Source: Ornithinibacillus caprae
GTDB lineage: Bacteria; Bacillota; Bacilli; Bacillales; Amphibacillaceae
DNA length: 64,000 nucleotides
Reading direction: 5' to 3'
Assembly (NCBI RefSeq): GCF_009728145.1
Contig: NZ_WOCA01000001.1
Location: forward strand, 1-64,000
Positions 1 to 9,390 of this stretch are shown here, one piece after another (the first letter of the stretch is position 1; each line of letters starts with the position of its first letter). The translations under genes were made by a program, and so were the position numbers. The notes beneath the pieces are model-generated. The model was not told where the DNA came from, did not search any database, and was given only the letters and a program-made list of their open reading frames with translations.

Positions 1-121
1 AGATGAGACTTCCCATCACTTCGAGTGAGTAAGATCCCTCAGAGACTATGAGGTTGATAGGTCCGAGGTGGAAGCGTGGTGACACGTGGAGCTGACGGAT
101 ACTAATCGATCGAGGACTTAA
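1..121 (+). rRNA. 23S ribosomal RNA, 3' end (partial)
   Basis: The first 121 bases match the conserved 3' end of bacillar 23S rRNA, including the run ending in ATCGATCGAGGACTTAA. The gene starts outside the window. The exact 3' end is placed by recall of the Bacillus sequence and may be off by a few bases. It is followed by a 134-bp spacer and the 5S gene, the usual end of an rRNA operon. No tRNA genes follow. Confidence 0.93.
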
Positions 122-198
122 CTAACACTATATTGATTCGTTGTTATCTCTTATTTAGTTTTTAGGGTACAAACCCTCATTGTAAAGCGTTCAAGGAG

Positions 199-255
199 GT
201 TCGGTTAAAACCGTTCACGTCCTGTGAACAACACCGAACGACCTACATCCTGTAG

Positions 256-256
<1 letters not shown>
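199..256 (+). other. Stem-loops in the 23S-5S spacer, probable rRNA processing structures
   Basis: The arms gttcggt (199-205) and accgaac (233-239) enclose a second hairpin, gttcac (213-218) with gtgaac (224-229). A further hairpin, cctaca/tgtagg (242-247 and 251-256), abuts the 5S 5' end. Stems flanking 5S are typical processing sites in Bacillus precursor rRNA. The pairing is visible directly; the processing role is inferred. Confidence 0.5.
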
Positions 257-372
<116 letters not shown>

Positions 373-379
373 AACCAAA

Positions 380-411
380 AACCAAGATACTTCCTGTATC
401 TTGGTTTTTTT
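380..411 (+). terminator. rRNA operon intrinsic terminator
   Basis: An 11-bp perfect stem (aaccaagatac / gtatcttggtt) with a 5-nt loop is followed by seven T residues, directly after the 5S gene. Confidence 0.92.
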
Positions 412-580
412 GTACATTATTGTTATTGATATAAAATATGCAGTAACTCGAAATTAAGTTGGTGCATTTCTTCGGTAGCTGTGTTATAGCACTCGATAAA
501 ATAAGTGTGGGAGCAAACGTGCTATAAAAATTATGAGTCAACAACCGAGAAAGTAACTAGCTATTAAAAACACCCTATAA
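412..580. other. Intergenic stretch without a recognisable gene
   Basis: No supported gene is present; the reading frames here are short and lack ribosome sites. A spaced inverted repeat (tatagcac at 485-492, gtgctata at 519-526) is the only visible structure. Its role is unknown. Confidence 0.5.
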
Positions 581-610
581 AAAACGCGAAAGGGCACCCT
601 TTCGCGTTTA
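581..610 (-). terminator. Intrinsic terminator of the small gene at 632-817
   Basis: A 13-bp perfect stem (aaacgcgaaaggg / ccctttcgcgttt) with a 2-nt loop, flanked by A-rich and T-rich runs so it could work on both strands. It lies 21 bp beyond the stop of the minus-strand gene. Confidence 0.85.
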
Positions 611-631
611 ATTATCTATCTATACTGTCTG

Positions 632-817
632 TTAGCTCATTCCGTTTTGACCACTGTTTCCGGTATTCCCACCACTAATTTGAGACACAAGTGGTGCCAT
701 CTTAGAAATAGTTTGACCAATATTTGAGTTGTTTCTTGTCATCGTATAATACGTTGCTGCACCTACACCAACAGAAGCAATAAGTGGTAACCACATGTTG
801 TTATTGTTTCCCTGCAT
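632..817 (-). CDS. Small hypothetical membrane-associated protein (61 aa)
   Basis: I do not recognise this protein. It has an Asn-rich start, one hydrophobic stretch at about residues 8-26 that could span or dock on the membrane, and a Gly/Asn/Ser-rich tail. Support for a real gene is a good ribosome site (AGAAAGGG, about 10 bases before the ATG) and a strong terminator just after the stop. It is a single-gene unit between the rRNA operon and ytfP. The short hydrophobic helix with polar ends recalls small sporulation or envelope proteins of bacilli, but that is only resemblance. Confidence 0.6.
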   Translation of the reverse strand: MQGNNNNMWLPLIASVGVGAATYYTMTRNNSNIGQTISKMAPLVSQISGGNTGNSGQNGMS

Positions 818-918
818 TCGAAATCAACCCTTTCTCTTATGATGCCCCCAGACACTAGTAGGTTAACTCATTTTACTGAAAACATGCTAGGAATCATATA
901 CCAAGAATTAAATCCAAC

Positions 919-2196
919 TTATGTGGTAGTTGTAGAATATGCAGAAGCTTCAAAAGCAGCATTCATACCAGCTAATCTGCCAGTAACTAATGCAGACGTA
1001 ATATTGTAGCCACCCGTATATCCATGAATATCTAATATTTCTCCACAAAAATACAAACGATCCATTAATTTTGACTGCATCGTATTGGGGACTATTTCCT
1101 TTATGGATACTCCTCCACCAGTTACAAAAGCTTTTTCTAAAGGCAAGGAACCATTTACATAAAAAGTGAAATTTTTAATATCTGATACGAAGTTACGAAT
1201 AATCTCTTTAGAAATATTTGCTGCTTTTTGATCTTCGCTAACATTATTTTTTGTTAAAAGAAATGTAAGTAAGCGATCTGGAACAATTCCCTTTACTAAG
1301 TTTTTAAATGATTTTTTAGGTGAATCGTCTACTAGTTGAAGAATCTCCTGAATTAGTTGATCCTCTCGTTTGTCAGGTAGAGCATCTAGATGCATAGGCA
1401 CTCTTTCTCGTCCCTTCATTAACTCCTTTACAACAAATTGAGAGCAACGAAGTACTGCTGGCCCAGATATTCCAAAATGCGTGAAAATCATATCCATACG
1501 ATGTGTAATCATTGCCTTATTTTTTTTGTTTAAAACAGATAAGGAAATGTCGCGTAATGAAAGACCCTGTAGGCTTTTGTCTTTTATAAATGCTTCATTA
1601 GAGGTTAGAGCAACCTCTGTAGGATAAAGCTCAGTGATTGTGTGTCCTGCTTTTTTTGCCCACGGATAACCGTCTCCAGTTGAACCGGTATGTGGGACTG
1701 CTTTTCCACCTACAGCAATTACAATAGAGTTGGTTTCTATTTTTTCCTCACTTTGTAAGATTACAGTATGAAAATCCGAATCATAATGAACAGCTTTTAC
1801 TGGCGTATTTAATTTAACATGAACGCCAAGCTCGTCCATTTTGTTAATAAGAGCATTTACGACTGTTTTAGCTGAATTTGATACCGGAAACATTCGACCA
1901 TAGTCTTCTTCTTTTAGCTGGACTCCCATTCCTTCAAAAAAATCAATAATATCAAGATTATTAAATACAGAAAAAGCACTATATAAAAATCTGCCATTGC
2001 CAGGAATATGTTTGATTACTTCATCCTCAGGCAGTCGATTCGTTACATTACATCTTCCACCACCTGAAATAGCTAATTTTTTTCCTAATTTACGTCCTTT
2101 TTCAATTAACATGGTTTTAGCACCGTGTTCTGCAGCAGCAATGGATGCCATTAATCCAGATGGTCCACCACCAATAACAATTACGTCATATGTCAA
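919..2196 (-). CDS. ytfP: NAD(P)/FAD-dependent oxidoreductase, YtfP (HI0933 family)
   Basis: A flavoprotein of the HI0933/YhiN family, 425 aa, the usual full length. The N-terminal dinucleotide-binding motif GGGPSG sits at residues 9-14, followed by the family signature GGGRCNVTN at 45-53. A second FAD-contacting segment near the C terminus contains [15 protein letters not shown]. The physiological substrate of this family is not settled. The start is TTG at 2196: a GGAAAGGA ribosome site lies upstream, and the nearby ATG is in another frame and soon meets a stop. It diverges from the ytgP gene, as its homologue does in B. subtilis. Confidence 0.9.
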   Translation of the reverse strand: MTYDVIVIGGGPSGLMASIAAAEHGAKTMLIEKGRKLGKKLAISGGGRCNVTNRLPEDEVIKHIPGNGRFLYSAFSVFNNLDIIDFFEGMGVQLKEEDYGRMFPVSNSAKTVVNALINKMDELGVHVKLNTPVKAVHYDSDFHTVILQSEEKIETNSIVIAVGGKAVPHTGSTGDGYPWAKKAGHTITELYPTEVALTSNEAFIKDKSLQGLSLRDISLSVLNKKNKAMITHRMDMIFTHFGISGPAVLRCSQFVVKELMKGRERVPMHLDALPDKREDQLIQEILQLVDDSPKKSFKNLVKGIVPDRLLTFLLTKNNVSEDQKAANISKEIIRNFVSDIKNFTFYVNGSLPLEKAFVTGGGVSIKEIVPNTMQSKLMDRLYFCGEILDIHGYTGGYNITSALVTGRLAGMNAAFEASAYSTTTT

Positions 2197-2359
2197 TTTG
2201 TATTCATTCCTTTCCCTAGTATCTTACCACTTAGATGAATAAATTCTCAAATTTTCTTGAAGAATCTTTCTAGATATACGTAACGAAACAATATCCGAAT
2301 AAGGTGTTGTGTGATAAAATAACAATGATGTAATTTAATTTGTAGATGCAGGTGAAAAG

Positions 2360-3985
2360 ATGTCGAATTCAAATATTGTTAGAGGTGCTATGTTATTAAC
2401 AGCAGCATCCTTCTTATCGAAATTTTTAGGGATGATTTATGTAATTCCTTTCCACGGACTTGTTGGAGAAACAGGTGGGACATTATATAATTTTGCCTAT
2501 ACTCCTTATACTATTTTTATCAGTTTATCAACTGTTGGGATTCCATTGGCAGTATCAAAGTTTGTTTCTAAATACAATTCATTAGGTGATTATAAAACAG
2601 GAATGCAAATGTTCAGAACTGGAATGAAAGTAATGGCAGTTACAGGGATATTAGCGTTCCTTATCTTATTCTTTAGTGCAGAAACTTTAGCTAACTTACA
2701 ATTAAGTGATGCATCCGATAGTGGAATAACTGCATCTGATGTTGCCTACGTGATCCGTATGGTTAGTTTTGCTTTACTCATTATTCCTATCATGAGTATC
2801 TTTCGGGGGTTTTTCCAAGGGCATGAGTCGATGGGACCAACAGCTGTGTCACAAGTTATCGAGCAAATTGTACGTATCATATTTTTATTAGGTGCTTCTT
2901 TCCTAGTTATCCATGTATTCGATGGTTCTATTACTACTGCAGTTGGACTGTCTACGTTTGCTGCCTTTATAGGTGCAATGGCTGCGTTAGCTATTCTTTG
3001 GGGATTTTGGAATAAACGAAAGAAACACATTCATAAACGAATACAGGAGCAGCGTTATACGAATCATATTTCACAGAAGGATATGGTTTCAGAATTATTT
3101 CGATACGCTGGACCTTTTGTATTAGTCGGGTTAGCTATACCATTTTATCAATTAACTGACCAATTTACATTTGAACGGGCAATGGTTACGATTGGGCAAG
3201 GAAATATTTGGGATATTGCCTACTCAGCTATTAACCTTTATGGTCATAAATTGGTGATCATTCCAGTAACACTTGCTACTGGGTTGTCACTCGCTATTAT
3301 TCCCGCAATCACCAATTCTTTTACACAAAAAAATATGGCGATGGTAAATCAACAAATAAATCAAGCCATTCAGATTATTTTAGTTCTTGTAATCCCTGCT
3401 GCAATAGGGTTATCTATGCTTTCAAATGAAGCATATGCATCACTATATAATATTAATAATATTGATATTACTGGACCACTGTTAAAAGCATACGCACCAG
3501 TTGCTATTTTATTTGCTTTATATAGTGTAACCGGGGCCATTTTGCAAGGGATTAATCAACAGCGATTTGCGGTGATTAGTTTATTTACTGGTTTACTGAT
3601 CAAAATATTACTAAATATTCAGCTTATCTATCTTTTCGGTGCAACTGGAGCAATCATTGGGACAGCTTTAGCTGTTGGAACCTCTGTTTTAATAAACTTA
3701 TGGCGCATTAAGTCAGTGATCCAATTTTCATTTAAAGATATTTATAAACGTACGCTATTGATAGGAATATTTATCATGATCATGGCAGTTACAATATGGC
3801 TATTAAAGACATTTTTCGGATTATTTATCCCTTATGATTCGACAAGATGGGGTTCATTAGTTATGTTAATTATTTCTGTATTAGGTGGAGGGTTGGTTTA
3901 TTTATGGTTTGCTTATAAATCGACTTTACTTGAACGAATATTAGGGGATCGCGTTCGAATTCTAGATAAAATATTTAGGTGGTAA
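2360..3985 (+). CDS. ytgP: Lipid II flippase-type MATE/MVF transporter, YtgP (MurJ)
   Basis: A 541-aa polytopic membrane protein with about 14 hydrophobic segments, of the polysaccharide-export/MurJ superfamily. It resembles B. subtilis YtgP (also called MurJ), which is thought to flip lipid-linked peptidoglycan precursor across the membrane. The N terminus MSNSNIVRGAMLLTAASFLSK is typical of this branch, as is the Arg- and Lys-rich loop near residues 215-235. The ATG follows GCAGGTGAAAAG. It is the first gene of a tight run (ytgP, rsuA-type, thpR, ytlQ-like, ytlR). SpoVB-type paralogues are the main alternative, but length and context favour YtgP. Confidence 0.88.
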   Translation: MSNSNIVRGAMLLTAASFLSKFLGMIYVIPFHGLVGETGGTLYNFAYTPYTIFISLSTVGIPLAVSKFVSKYNSLGDYKTGMQMFRTGMKVMAVTGILAFLILFFSAETLANLQLSDASDSGITASDVAYVIRMVSFALLIIPIMSIFRGFFQGHESMGPTAVSQVIEQIVRIIFLLGASFLVIHVFDGSITTAVGLSTFAAFIGAMAALAILWGFWNKRKKHIHKRIQEQRYTNHISQKDMVSELFRYAGPFVLVGLAIPFYQLTDQFTFERAMVTIGQGNIWDIAYSAINLYGHKLVIIPVTLATGLSLAIIPAITNSFTQKNMAMVNQQINQAIQIILVLVIPAAIGLSMLSNEAYASLYNINNIDITGPLLKAYAPVAILFALYSVTGAILQGINQQRFAVISLFTGLLIKILLNIQLIYLFGATGAIIGTALAVGTSVLINLWRIKSVIQFSFKDIYKRTLLIGIFIMIMAVTIWLLKTFFGLFIPYDSTRWGSLVMLIISVLGGGLVYLWFAYKSTLLERILGDRVRILDKIFRW

Positions 3986-3996
3986 GAGGTGATCTG

Positions 3997-4710
3997 GTGC
4001 GTTTAGATAAATTATTAGCCAACATGGGATATGGTAGTCGTAAGGATGTAAAAGGATTGTTAAAAAAGAAACAAGTAACGGTGAATGATAGTTTAGCGAA
4101 AGATGGAAGTATGAAGGTTGATCCAGAAAAAGATACCGTAAAGGTAAGTAATGATGTTGTAGAATATAAGAAATATATTTATATTATGATGAACAAGCCA
4201 CCTGGATACATTTCTGCGACAGAAGATATTAGGGAAAAAACGGTTGTTGATTTATTAACACCAGAAATTCAACATTATAACCCATTTCCAGTTGGCAGAT
4301 TAGATAAAGATACAGAAGGCTTATTATTGCTTACGAATGATGGGCAACTTGCACATCAACTACTATCTCCCAAAAAAGATGTGTACAAAACATATTATGC
4401 AAAAATACAGGGAAATGTAACAGAAGAGGATATACAGACATTTAAGCAAGGTATTTCTTTAGAGGACGGGTATATGACCAAACCAGCCATACTCAACATT
4501 ATTAAAAGCGATTCTGTTTCAGAGGTTGAAATCAAGATTACAGAAGGAAAGTTTCATCAAGTGAAGCGAATGTTTAAAGCTGTGAATAAAGAGGTTGTTT
4601 ATTTAAAACGATTAGGGATGGGGGAACTAGTTTTAGATCCCTCCTTATCACTTGGGAAATACAGGGAATTATCTAAAGATGAACTTTCTTATTGCCAATC
4701 CTTAAAATAA
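3997..4710 (+). CDS. rsuA: 16S rRNA pseudouridine synthase, RsuA family
   Basis: An enzyme of the RsuA/RluB/E/F family, which converts a specific uridine in rRNA to pseudouridine (U516 of 16S for RsuA proper). An S4 RNA-binding domain covers about residues 1-60. The catalytic domain carries the signature GRLDKDTEGLLLLTNDG; the Asp of GRLD, near residue 103, is the expected nucleophile. I chose the GTG at 3997 because AAGAGGTG lies 5-6 bases before it and S4 domains in this family begin MRLDKLL. A longer frame opens at 3979, inside ytgP. The assigned target position is family knowledge. Confidence 0.88.
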   Translation: MRLDKLLANMGYGSRKDVKGLLKKKQVTVNDSLAKDGSMKVDPEKDTVKVSNDVVEYKKYIYIMMNKPPGYISATEDIREKTVVDLLTPEIQHYNPFPVGRLDKDTEGLLLLTNDGQLAHQLLSPKKDVYKTYYAKIQGNVTEEDIQTFKQGISLEDGYMTKPAILNIIKSDSVSEVEIKITEGKFHQVKRMFKAVNKEVVYLKRLGMGELVLDPSLSLGKYRELSKDELSYCQSLK

Positions 4711-4731
4711 ATTGATGTTAGGGGTAAAAAT

Positions 4732-5292
4732 ATGTCTACACCGCATTATTTTATAGCTATTCCACTTCCAAACGATTTAAAAGAAGAACTGGCAGCATGG
4801 CAGGTGGAGCTAAAACAGCATTTAACCTATAAGCAATGGCCACATGTGGAGGATTTACACATCACATTAAAATTTCTTGGTGCTGTAGAAGAAACGAAGT
4901 TAAAAAAGCTTCAAGAAAAGTTACAATCAGTACATTCTATGCCTCCATTTTATACAAAAGTTCATTCCGTTGGTACATTTGGTAAATCAGATAAACCAAG
5001 AGTTTTATGGGCTGACGTGGTTAAAACTGTTGCTTTATTGGAACTACAACAGAGGGTTGAAGCATGTGCAAAAGAAGTTGGCTTTACAGCAGAGAATCGC
5101 CCATACCGTCCCCATATAACGTTAGCAAAAAAATGGGATGGTCCAAGTACCGATATAAATGTAATCAAAAATAACTTTTCCGATCAACAGTTTGATCTAG
5201 TGGTAGACACTATTGTCATCTATCAAATATACCCATCAAATAGTCCTAAATATAAAATTGTAAACACTTTTTCATTGGATGGGGGAGAATAA
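4732..5292 (+). CDS. thpR: RNA 2',3'-cyclic phosphodiesterase (2'-5' RNA ligase family), ThpR/YtlP
   Basis: A member of the 2H phosphoesterase superfamily, 186 aa. The two catalytic H-x-T/S motifs are visible: HITLKFLG (His43) and PHITLAKKW (His128). These enzymes open 2',3'-cyclic phosphate ends of RNA and can join 2'-5' ends in vitro. The ATG follows TTAGGGG. It lies between the rsuA-type gene and the ytlQ-like gene, with its stop overlapping the ribosome site of the next gene, which suggests translational coupling. B. subtilis YtlP has the same neighbours. Confidence 0.9.
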   Translation: MSTPHYFIAIPLPNDLKEELAAWQVELKQHLTYKQWPHVEDLHITLKFLGAVEETKLKKLQEKLQSVHSMPPFYTKVHSVGTFGKSDKPRVLWADVVKTVALLELQQRVEACAKEVGFTAENRPYRPHITLAKKWDGPSTDINVIKNNFSDQQFDLVVDTIVIYQIYPSNSPKYKIVNTFSLDGGE

Positions 5293-5293
5293 T

Positions 5294-6211
5294 TTGGCAC
5301 AATTAATCAAGCTACAAAACTATATTTCAAGGTACGAATGGAATATCTATCGTTACCCTAGTCAATATATCCGATTAAAACAGGAAAACTGGAATAAGCT
5401 TTACTATATCTGGTCAAATCAAGAAAATCAGCAGCATGTAGATGATGAGGAAGAAAAAGTAACTCGTTTTTCGAAATGGAAGTCTTTTATGAAGCGAAGT
5501 CAGGAAAGTGAGCCAGAATCTGAAGATCCTGTTCAGCAAGAACTTCCTCATACAGAAACGGAATTAAAATATTATTTTCTTGATAAAATATATCCGTTTC
5601 AACTTAAGTGGGCTACTTCTACGATTTCGAATGTATCTTTTATGGATCAAAAATATTATAAAGATGCAACATTACAGTATTTTCTTCAACGTTTTCCTGA
5701 TACGTATTTAGTAATGTATTATCCAATATTCAATATCAAGAATGCCCCGGTTGACGGTGAAATTGTATTGATCAGTCCAGTTGGAATAGAGATCATCTAT
5801 TTGTTAGAAGATGACCGAAATACAGTTTACACCGTTAAAGATGAGAGAACATGGACAAAACGGCATGAAAGGTCTGAGTCTAAGTTTCTTAGTCCGTTAA
5901 TTGCTTTAAAACGTTCGGAAAAAATCATCAACAGTATTTTAAGTAAATATGATATTTCCTTTTCGGTTACTAAAACAGTACTTTCGCGTACTAATAGGAT
6001 TGACTTCGTTTCTGAGCCATACAATACAAATATTATTGATAAATTTTCTTATGAAAAATGGTTTGAGACAAAACGTACGTTGGTTTCTCCATTAAAAAAT
6101 CAACAATTAAAAGCTGCTGAGCAACTATTAAATCATTGTCAGTCTTCTTCTGTAAAACGACCTGAATGGGAAGAGGATGATCAATCCTTTACAATAGTTG
6201 GAGAGGAATAA
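5294..6211 (+). CDS. Conserved hypothetical protein, NERD-like segment (YtlQ-like)
   Basis: A 305-aa soluble protein. The middle part, with VDGEIVLISPVGIEIIYLLE, resembles the core of NERD (nuclease-related) domains, where a strand ending in an acidic residue is followed by G-[IV]-x-[VI]-x-E. The usual E-x-K is not obvious, so nuclease activity is doubtful. The start is TTG at 5294, placed by GGGGGAG 6-7 bases upstream; the in-frame ATG at 5279 would put that ribosome site inside the gene. It is co-directional with thpR and ytlR with almost no gaps, matching the ytlP-ytlQ-ytlR order recalled for B. subtilis. No function is assigned. Confidence 0.75.
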   Translation: MAQLIKLQNYISRYEWNIYRYPSQYIRLKQENWNKLYYIWSNQENQQHVDDEEEKVTRFSKWKSFMKRSQESEPESEDPVQQELPHTETELKYYFLDKIYPFQLKWATSTISNVSFMDQKYYKDATLQYFLQRFPDTYLVMYYPIFNIKNAPVDGEIVLISPVGIEIIYLLEDDRNTVYTVKDERTWTKRHERSESKFLSPLIALKRSEKIINSILSKYDISFSVTKTVLSRTNRIDFVSEPYNTNIIDKFSYEKWFETKRTLVSPLKNQQLKAAEQLLNHCQSSSVKRPEWEEDDQSFTIVGEE

Positions 6212-6216
6212 TTTCT

Positions 6217-7140
6217 ATGTATATCTTCATTGTTAATTTAATGGCAGGTCATGGTAGAGGAAGGCGTATTTTTAATAAGATACAAAATAGTAAACTCTAT
6301 CAAGAATTGCAAAGTAGTTACTATGTTACAGAGTATGAAGGGCATGCTGAAAATATTGCGCAGCAGCTTTCTAAACAAAACCTAGTAAACTTACAGGCTA
6401 TTATAGTAATCGGTGGTGACGGCACGTTACATGAAGTAATGAATGGAATTCAAGACCTGTCACTTCCGGTAGCGTTTATACCAGGCGGATCAGGGAATGA
6501 TTTTGCAAGAGGTTTGTCCATTAAGGTAAATCCAGTAGAAATACTTCAGGACATAGTTAAAGGAAATTATTCCAAAGCGTATTGGCTGGGAAGCTATAGT
6601 GTAGATGATTCTGCTAGGAGAGTATTTGTTAATAGTATAGGGTTCGGTTTTGATGCTGAAATAGCAAAAAAGGCAAACCAGTCCTGGTATAAGAAATTTT
6701 TAAATATTTTTCATATCGGTATGATTAGTTATGTTATTGCACTTATTCATGTATTATTTCGATTTAAACCATTTACATTAGAGTTAGAAGTAAATGGGGA
6801 AGCACAGACGATTCACAACTGTTGGATGGTTACGATTGCTAATCACGCCTATTATGGTGGAGGTATGAAAATTATACCTAGTGCAACAATACAACCAAGT
6901 AGATTTCCTGTATTAGTTGTTCAACAAATTTCTAAGTGGAAGATTCTTGCGTTATTCATGACCGTATTCACAGGTAAACACACTAGCTTCAAGGAAGTAG
7001 ATCTTCTCGAGGCGACAAAAATAAAAATAACTACAGATAAAACGATAGAGTTTCAAGTAGATGGGCAAACTAGTCAATGTAAATCATGTACCATCACAAA
7101 AGACATACCTCCTATTCAAATATTAGGAGCAAGTAGTTAG
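6217..7140 (+). CDS. ytlR: Diacylglycerol/lipid kinase family protein, YtlR
   Basis: A DAG-kinase-like lipid kinase of 307 aa. The ATP-binding signature GGDGT is at residues 66-70, and PGGSGNDFARGL at 89-100 is the second conserved block. The ligand could be diacylglycerol, a ceramide or another lipid; the family varies. It begins 5 bp after the stop of the upstream gene, so it belongs to the same transcript. A Gly-rich early motif (AGHGRGRR) fits the usual nucleotide-binding start of this family. Confidence 0.85.
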   Translation: MYIFIVNLMAGHGRGRRIFNKIQNSKLYQELQSSYYVTEYEGHAENIAQQLSKQNLVNLQAIIVIGGDGTLHEVMNGIQDLSLPVAFIPGGSGNDFARGLSIKVNPVEILQDIVKGNYSKAYWLGSYSVDDSARRVFVNSIGFGFDAEIAKKANQSWYKKFLNIFHIGMISYVIALIHVLFRFKPFTLELEVNGEAQTIHNCWMVTIANHAYYGGGMKIIPSATIQPSRFPVLVVQQISKWKILALFMTVFTGKHTSFKEVDLLEATKIKITTDKTIEFQVDGQTSQCKSCTITKDIPPIQILGASS

Positions 7141-7283
7141 CAGAAAACAGATTTGGTATCTTGCAAAACGCTCATTTTTTCGTTAATCTATTAACATGTT
7201 TGTAATTTAATAGTAACAAAGTAAAGAAATGAAATAGAAGAAGTTTGTATGTAGAAAATGAACTTGAAAGATTTGAGGAATGC

Positions 7284-8096
7284 ATGGTGGAATGGTTTAA
7301 AAAGGTATTAGGAAAGGAATGGAATGTAATGCCGGCAGGTGGACTGACTGGTGATGCATATGTTGCCGAAAAAGATGATAGGCGTCTATTCCTAAAAAGA
7401 AATTCATCACCCTTCTTGGCTGTTTTGTCAGCTGAAGGTATTGTTCCAAAGTTAGTTTGGACAAAAAGAATGGAGAATGGTGATGTTATCACTGCACAAG
7501 AATGGCTTGAGGGAAGAGAATTATGGCCAGAAGAAATGCAACATAGTCGTGTTGCTGATTTACTGCATAAAATCCATCATTCCTCTGAATTGCTTCATAT
7601 GCTATTACGATTAGGAAAAAAACCAATAACTTCGGACGGTCATTATACTGAAATAAAAGAGCGATTATTGGCAGATCACTTAATAGAACAACATGAAGAG
7701 GTTCAAAAAGCTCTTGCTTATTTACAAGAACTTTTACCCGTTACAAGAGAACAAAAACAAGTGGTATGTCATGGTGATTTAAACCACCATAATATGTTAT
7801 TAACGAATGATGGACAGTTATATCTAATCGATTGGGATAATGCGATGATAGCTGATCCTATAACCGATTATGGAATGATATTACAGTGGTATATCCCAAC
7901 AGACAAATGGGATGAATGGTTGGAAAAATACGGTGTGAAGAAAGATGAAAAATTATTAAAGCGAATGTATTGGTATCTAATCCTTGATTCTCTTCAATTT
8001 TTAGCATGGCATCATGAACGAAACGAGCAACACAAAGTAAAAGAACGCTTAACCAATCTAAAAGAATTAAATTATAATATTTCTACTCTAATTTAG
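7284..8096 (+). CDS. ytmP: Phosphotransferase of the aminoglycoside/choline kinase fold, YtmP
   Basis: A small-molecule kinase-fold protein, about 270 aa. The catalytic segment VVCHGDLNHHNML holds the conserved HGDxxxxN, and LIDWDNA the metal-binding Asp. The substrate is unknown; the name comes from B. subtilis YtmP next to trmB (ytmQ). Two starts are possible: TTG at 7245, with only a weak AGAAG upstream, or ATG at 7284 with GAGGA 5 bases ahead. I prefer 7284. The 3' end overlaps the convergent ytzH gene by 14 bp. Confidence 0.85.
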   Translation: MVEWFKKVLGKEWNVMPAGGLTGDAYVAEKDDRRLFLKRNSSPFLAVLSAEGIVPKLVWTKRMENGDVITAQEWLEGRELWPEEMQHSRVADLLHKIHHSSELLHMLLRLGKKPITSDGHYTEIKERLLADHLIEQHEEVQKALAYLQELLPVTREQKQVVCHGDLNHHNMLLTNDGQLYLIDWDNAMIADPITDYGMILQWYIPTDKWDEWLEKYGVKKDEKLLKRMYWYLILDSLQFLAWHHERNEQHKVKERLTNLKELNYNISTLI

Positions 8097-8370
8097 AGTG
8101 TTCTATTGCACTAATCCATTGGTTTAGGTTTTCTTGATTTGATGTAATATGCTCTGCCATATTTTGAACACTTTCACCCTGTCTACCATAATTATAAATT
8201 TCTGGTAGTAATTGTAATAGCTGCTCATCCGTGATGCTGTTATTTGCCATCATAGACTTAACTAATCGCTTAATTTGTTGGTATTCAGATACTTCTGCAC
8301 AGCATTCTTTTTGCTGTTCATCTAATAAATCTAATAATAATGTTAATTGATTGTTTACATTTAACGACAT
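8083..8370 (-). CDS. ytzH: YtzH-like protein
   Basis: A 95-aa soluble, Leu- and Gln-rich, probably all-helical protein resembling B. subtilis YtzH, which sits at the same place between ytmP and ytmQ. Shared features are a start of the M-x-L-N type, a Cys pair near residue 23, and a RLVKSMMAN segment. Function is unknown. It is convergent with ytmP and overlaps its last 14 bp. A GAGGTGAG ribosome site precedes the ATG. Confidence 0.8.
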   Translation of the reverse strand: MSLNVNNQLTLLLDLLDEQQKECCAEVSEYQQIKRLVKSMMANNSITDEQLLQLLPEIYNYGRQGESVQNMAEHITSNQENLNQWISAIEHSKLE

Positions 8371-8448
8371 ACAATTCTCACCTCTGAGAATAGTATTCGA
8401 TGTTTAAATAAAAAATATGTACAAGTAATTTTGAAAGAGGTGCACGTT

Positions 8449-9096
8449 TTGCGGCAACGTAATAAACCATGGGCTGACGATTTTCTAAGGGACCACCAGG
8501 ATCTTGTCATACCAAATGCAAAAGATTATAAAGGAAAATGGAATCAGTTATTTGATAATAATAATCCTATTCATATAGAAATTGGAACAGGAAAAGGACA
8601 ATTTATAGCTGGTATGGCTAAGCAATATCCAAGTATCAATTTTATCGGAATTGAATTAGCTAAAAGCGTTATTGTGTCAGCGGCACAAAAAGTAATGGAG
8701 TCTGAACAAGAAAATATAGTTCTGATAAATGAAAATGCTGAAAACATTACCGATATTTTTGAGGAAAATGAAGTAGAAACAATTTATTTAAATTTTTCTG
8801 ATCCATGGCCAAAGAATCGTCATGAGAAGAGAAGGTTAACGTATCATACCTTTCTTGCCGATTATCGTAGAGTATTGAATTCTAATGGAGAATTGATATT
8901 TAAAACAGATAATCGTGGACTGTTTGAGTATTCATTAGTTAGCTTTTCTAATTTTGGAATACTTTTAAATGAAGTTAATTTAGATCTACATGTGATCGAA
9001 GACCCGGAAAATGTCATGACAGAGTATGAAGAAAAGTTTTCTGCCAAGGGTCAGCCCATATACCGTTGTAGAGCAAGATTTAATGAAAGAACCTAA
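8449..9096 (+). CDS. trmB: tRNA (guanine-N7-)-methyltransferase TrmB (YtmQ)
   Basis: TrmB forms 7-methylguanosine at position 46 of tRNA using S-adenosylmethionine. The SAM-binding motif IEIGTGKGQFI lies near the N terminus, and the family signature FSDPWPKNRHEKRRL is intact. I chose the TTG at 8449 (AAAGAGG 8 bases upstream; product begins MLRQRNKPWADDFL, 215 aa); the frame opens earlier at 8431, inside the ribosome site. The stop codon lies within the left arm of the terminator. Confidence 0.93.
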   Translation: MRQRNKPWADDFLRDHQDLVIPNAKDYKGKWNQLFDNNNPIHIEIGTGKGQFIAGMAKQYPSINFIGIELAKSVIVSAAQKVMESEQENIVLINENAENITDIFEENEVETIYLNFSDPWPKNRHEKRRLTYHTFLADYRRVLNSNGELIFKTDNRGLFEYSLVSFSNFGILLNEVNLDLHVIEDPENVMTEYEEKFSAKGQPIYRCRARFNERT

Positions 9097-9115
9097 GCTA
9101 AGGTTCTTTTTTTTG
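9087..9115 (+). terminator. trmB terminator
   Basis: The arms aagaacct / aggttctt are followed by a T-run (ttttttttt). The left arm contains the trmB stop codon. Confidence 0.85.
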
Positions 9116-9390
9116 TATAGGGTGGATGCTTTTTGAATGGGAATAGATATTGAATGGCATTAACTTTTACGTGGATTTGCTTTCTTATACGCTAGCGTTG
9201 ATTGTTAATTCGGCAGATACGGGTATTAATTCATCAGTTATTGAATTTTATCAGCATATCCCTCATATTATTCAGCGATGTGATAATTCACGTAATCTCA
9301 AATAAGAATCTGCTACTCCAATAAATAAATGGTAGCGTTTGCAGATGAATGGTAGTTTAGATAAACTATTTATAAAGGGGGATTATAATC
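9116..9390. other. Intergenic stretch between trmB and ytnP
   Basis: No gene, RNA or clear promoter was recognised in these 275 bases. A strong ribosome site (AAAGGGGGAT) for ytnP ends the region. Confidence 0.5.
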
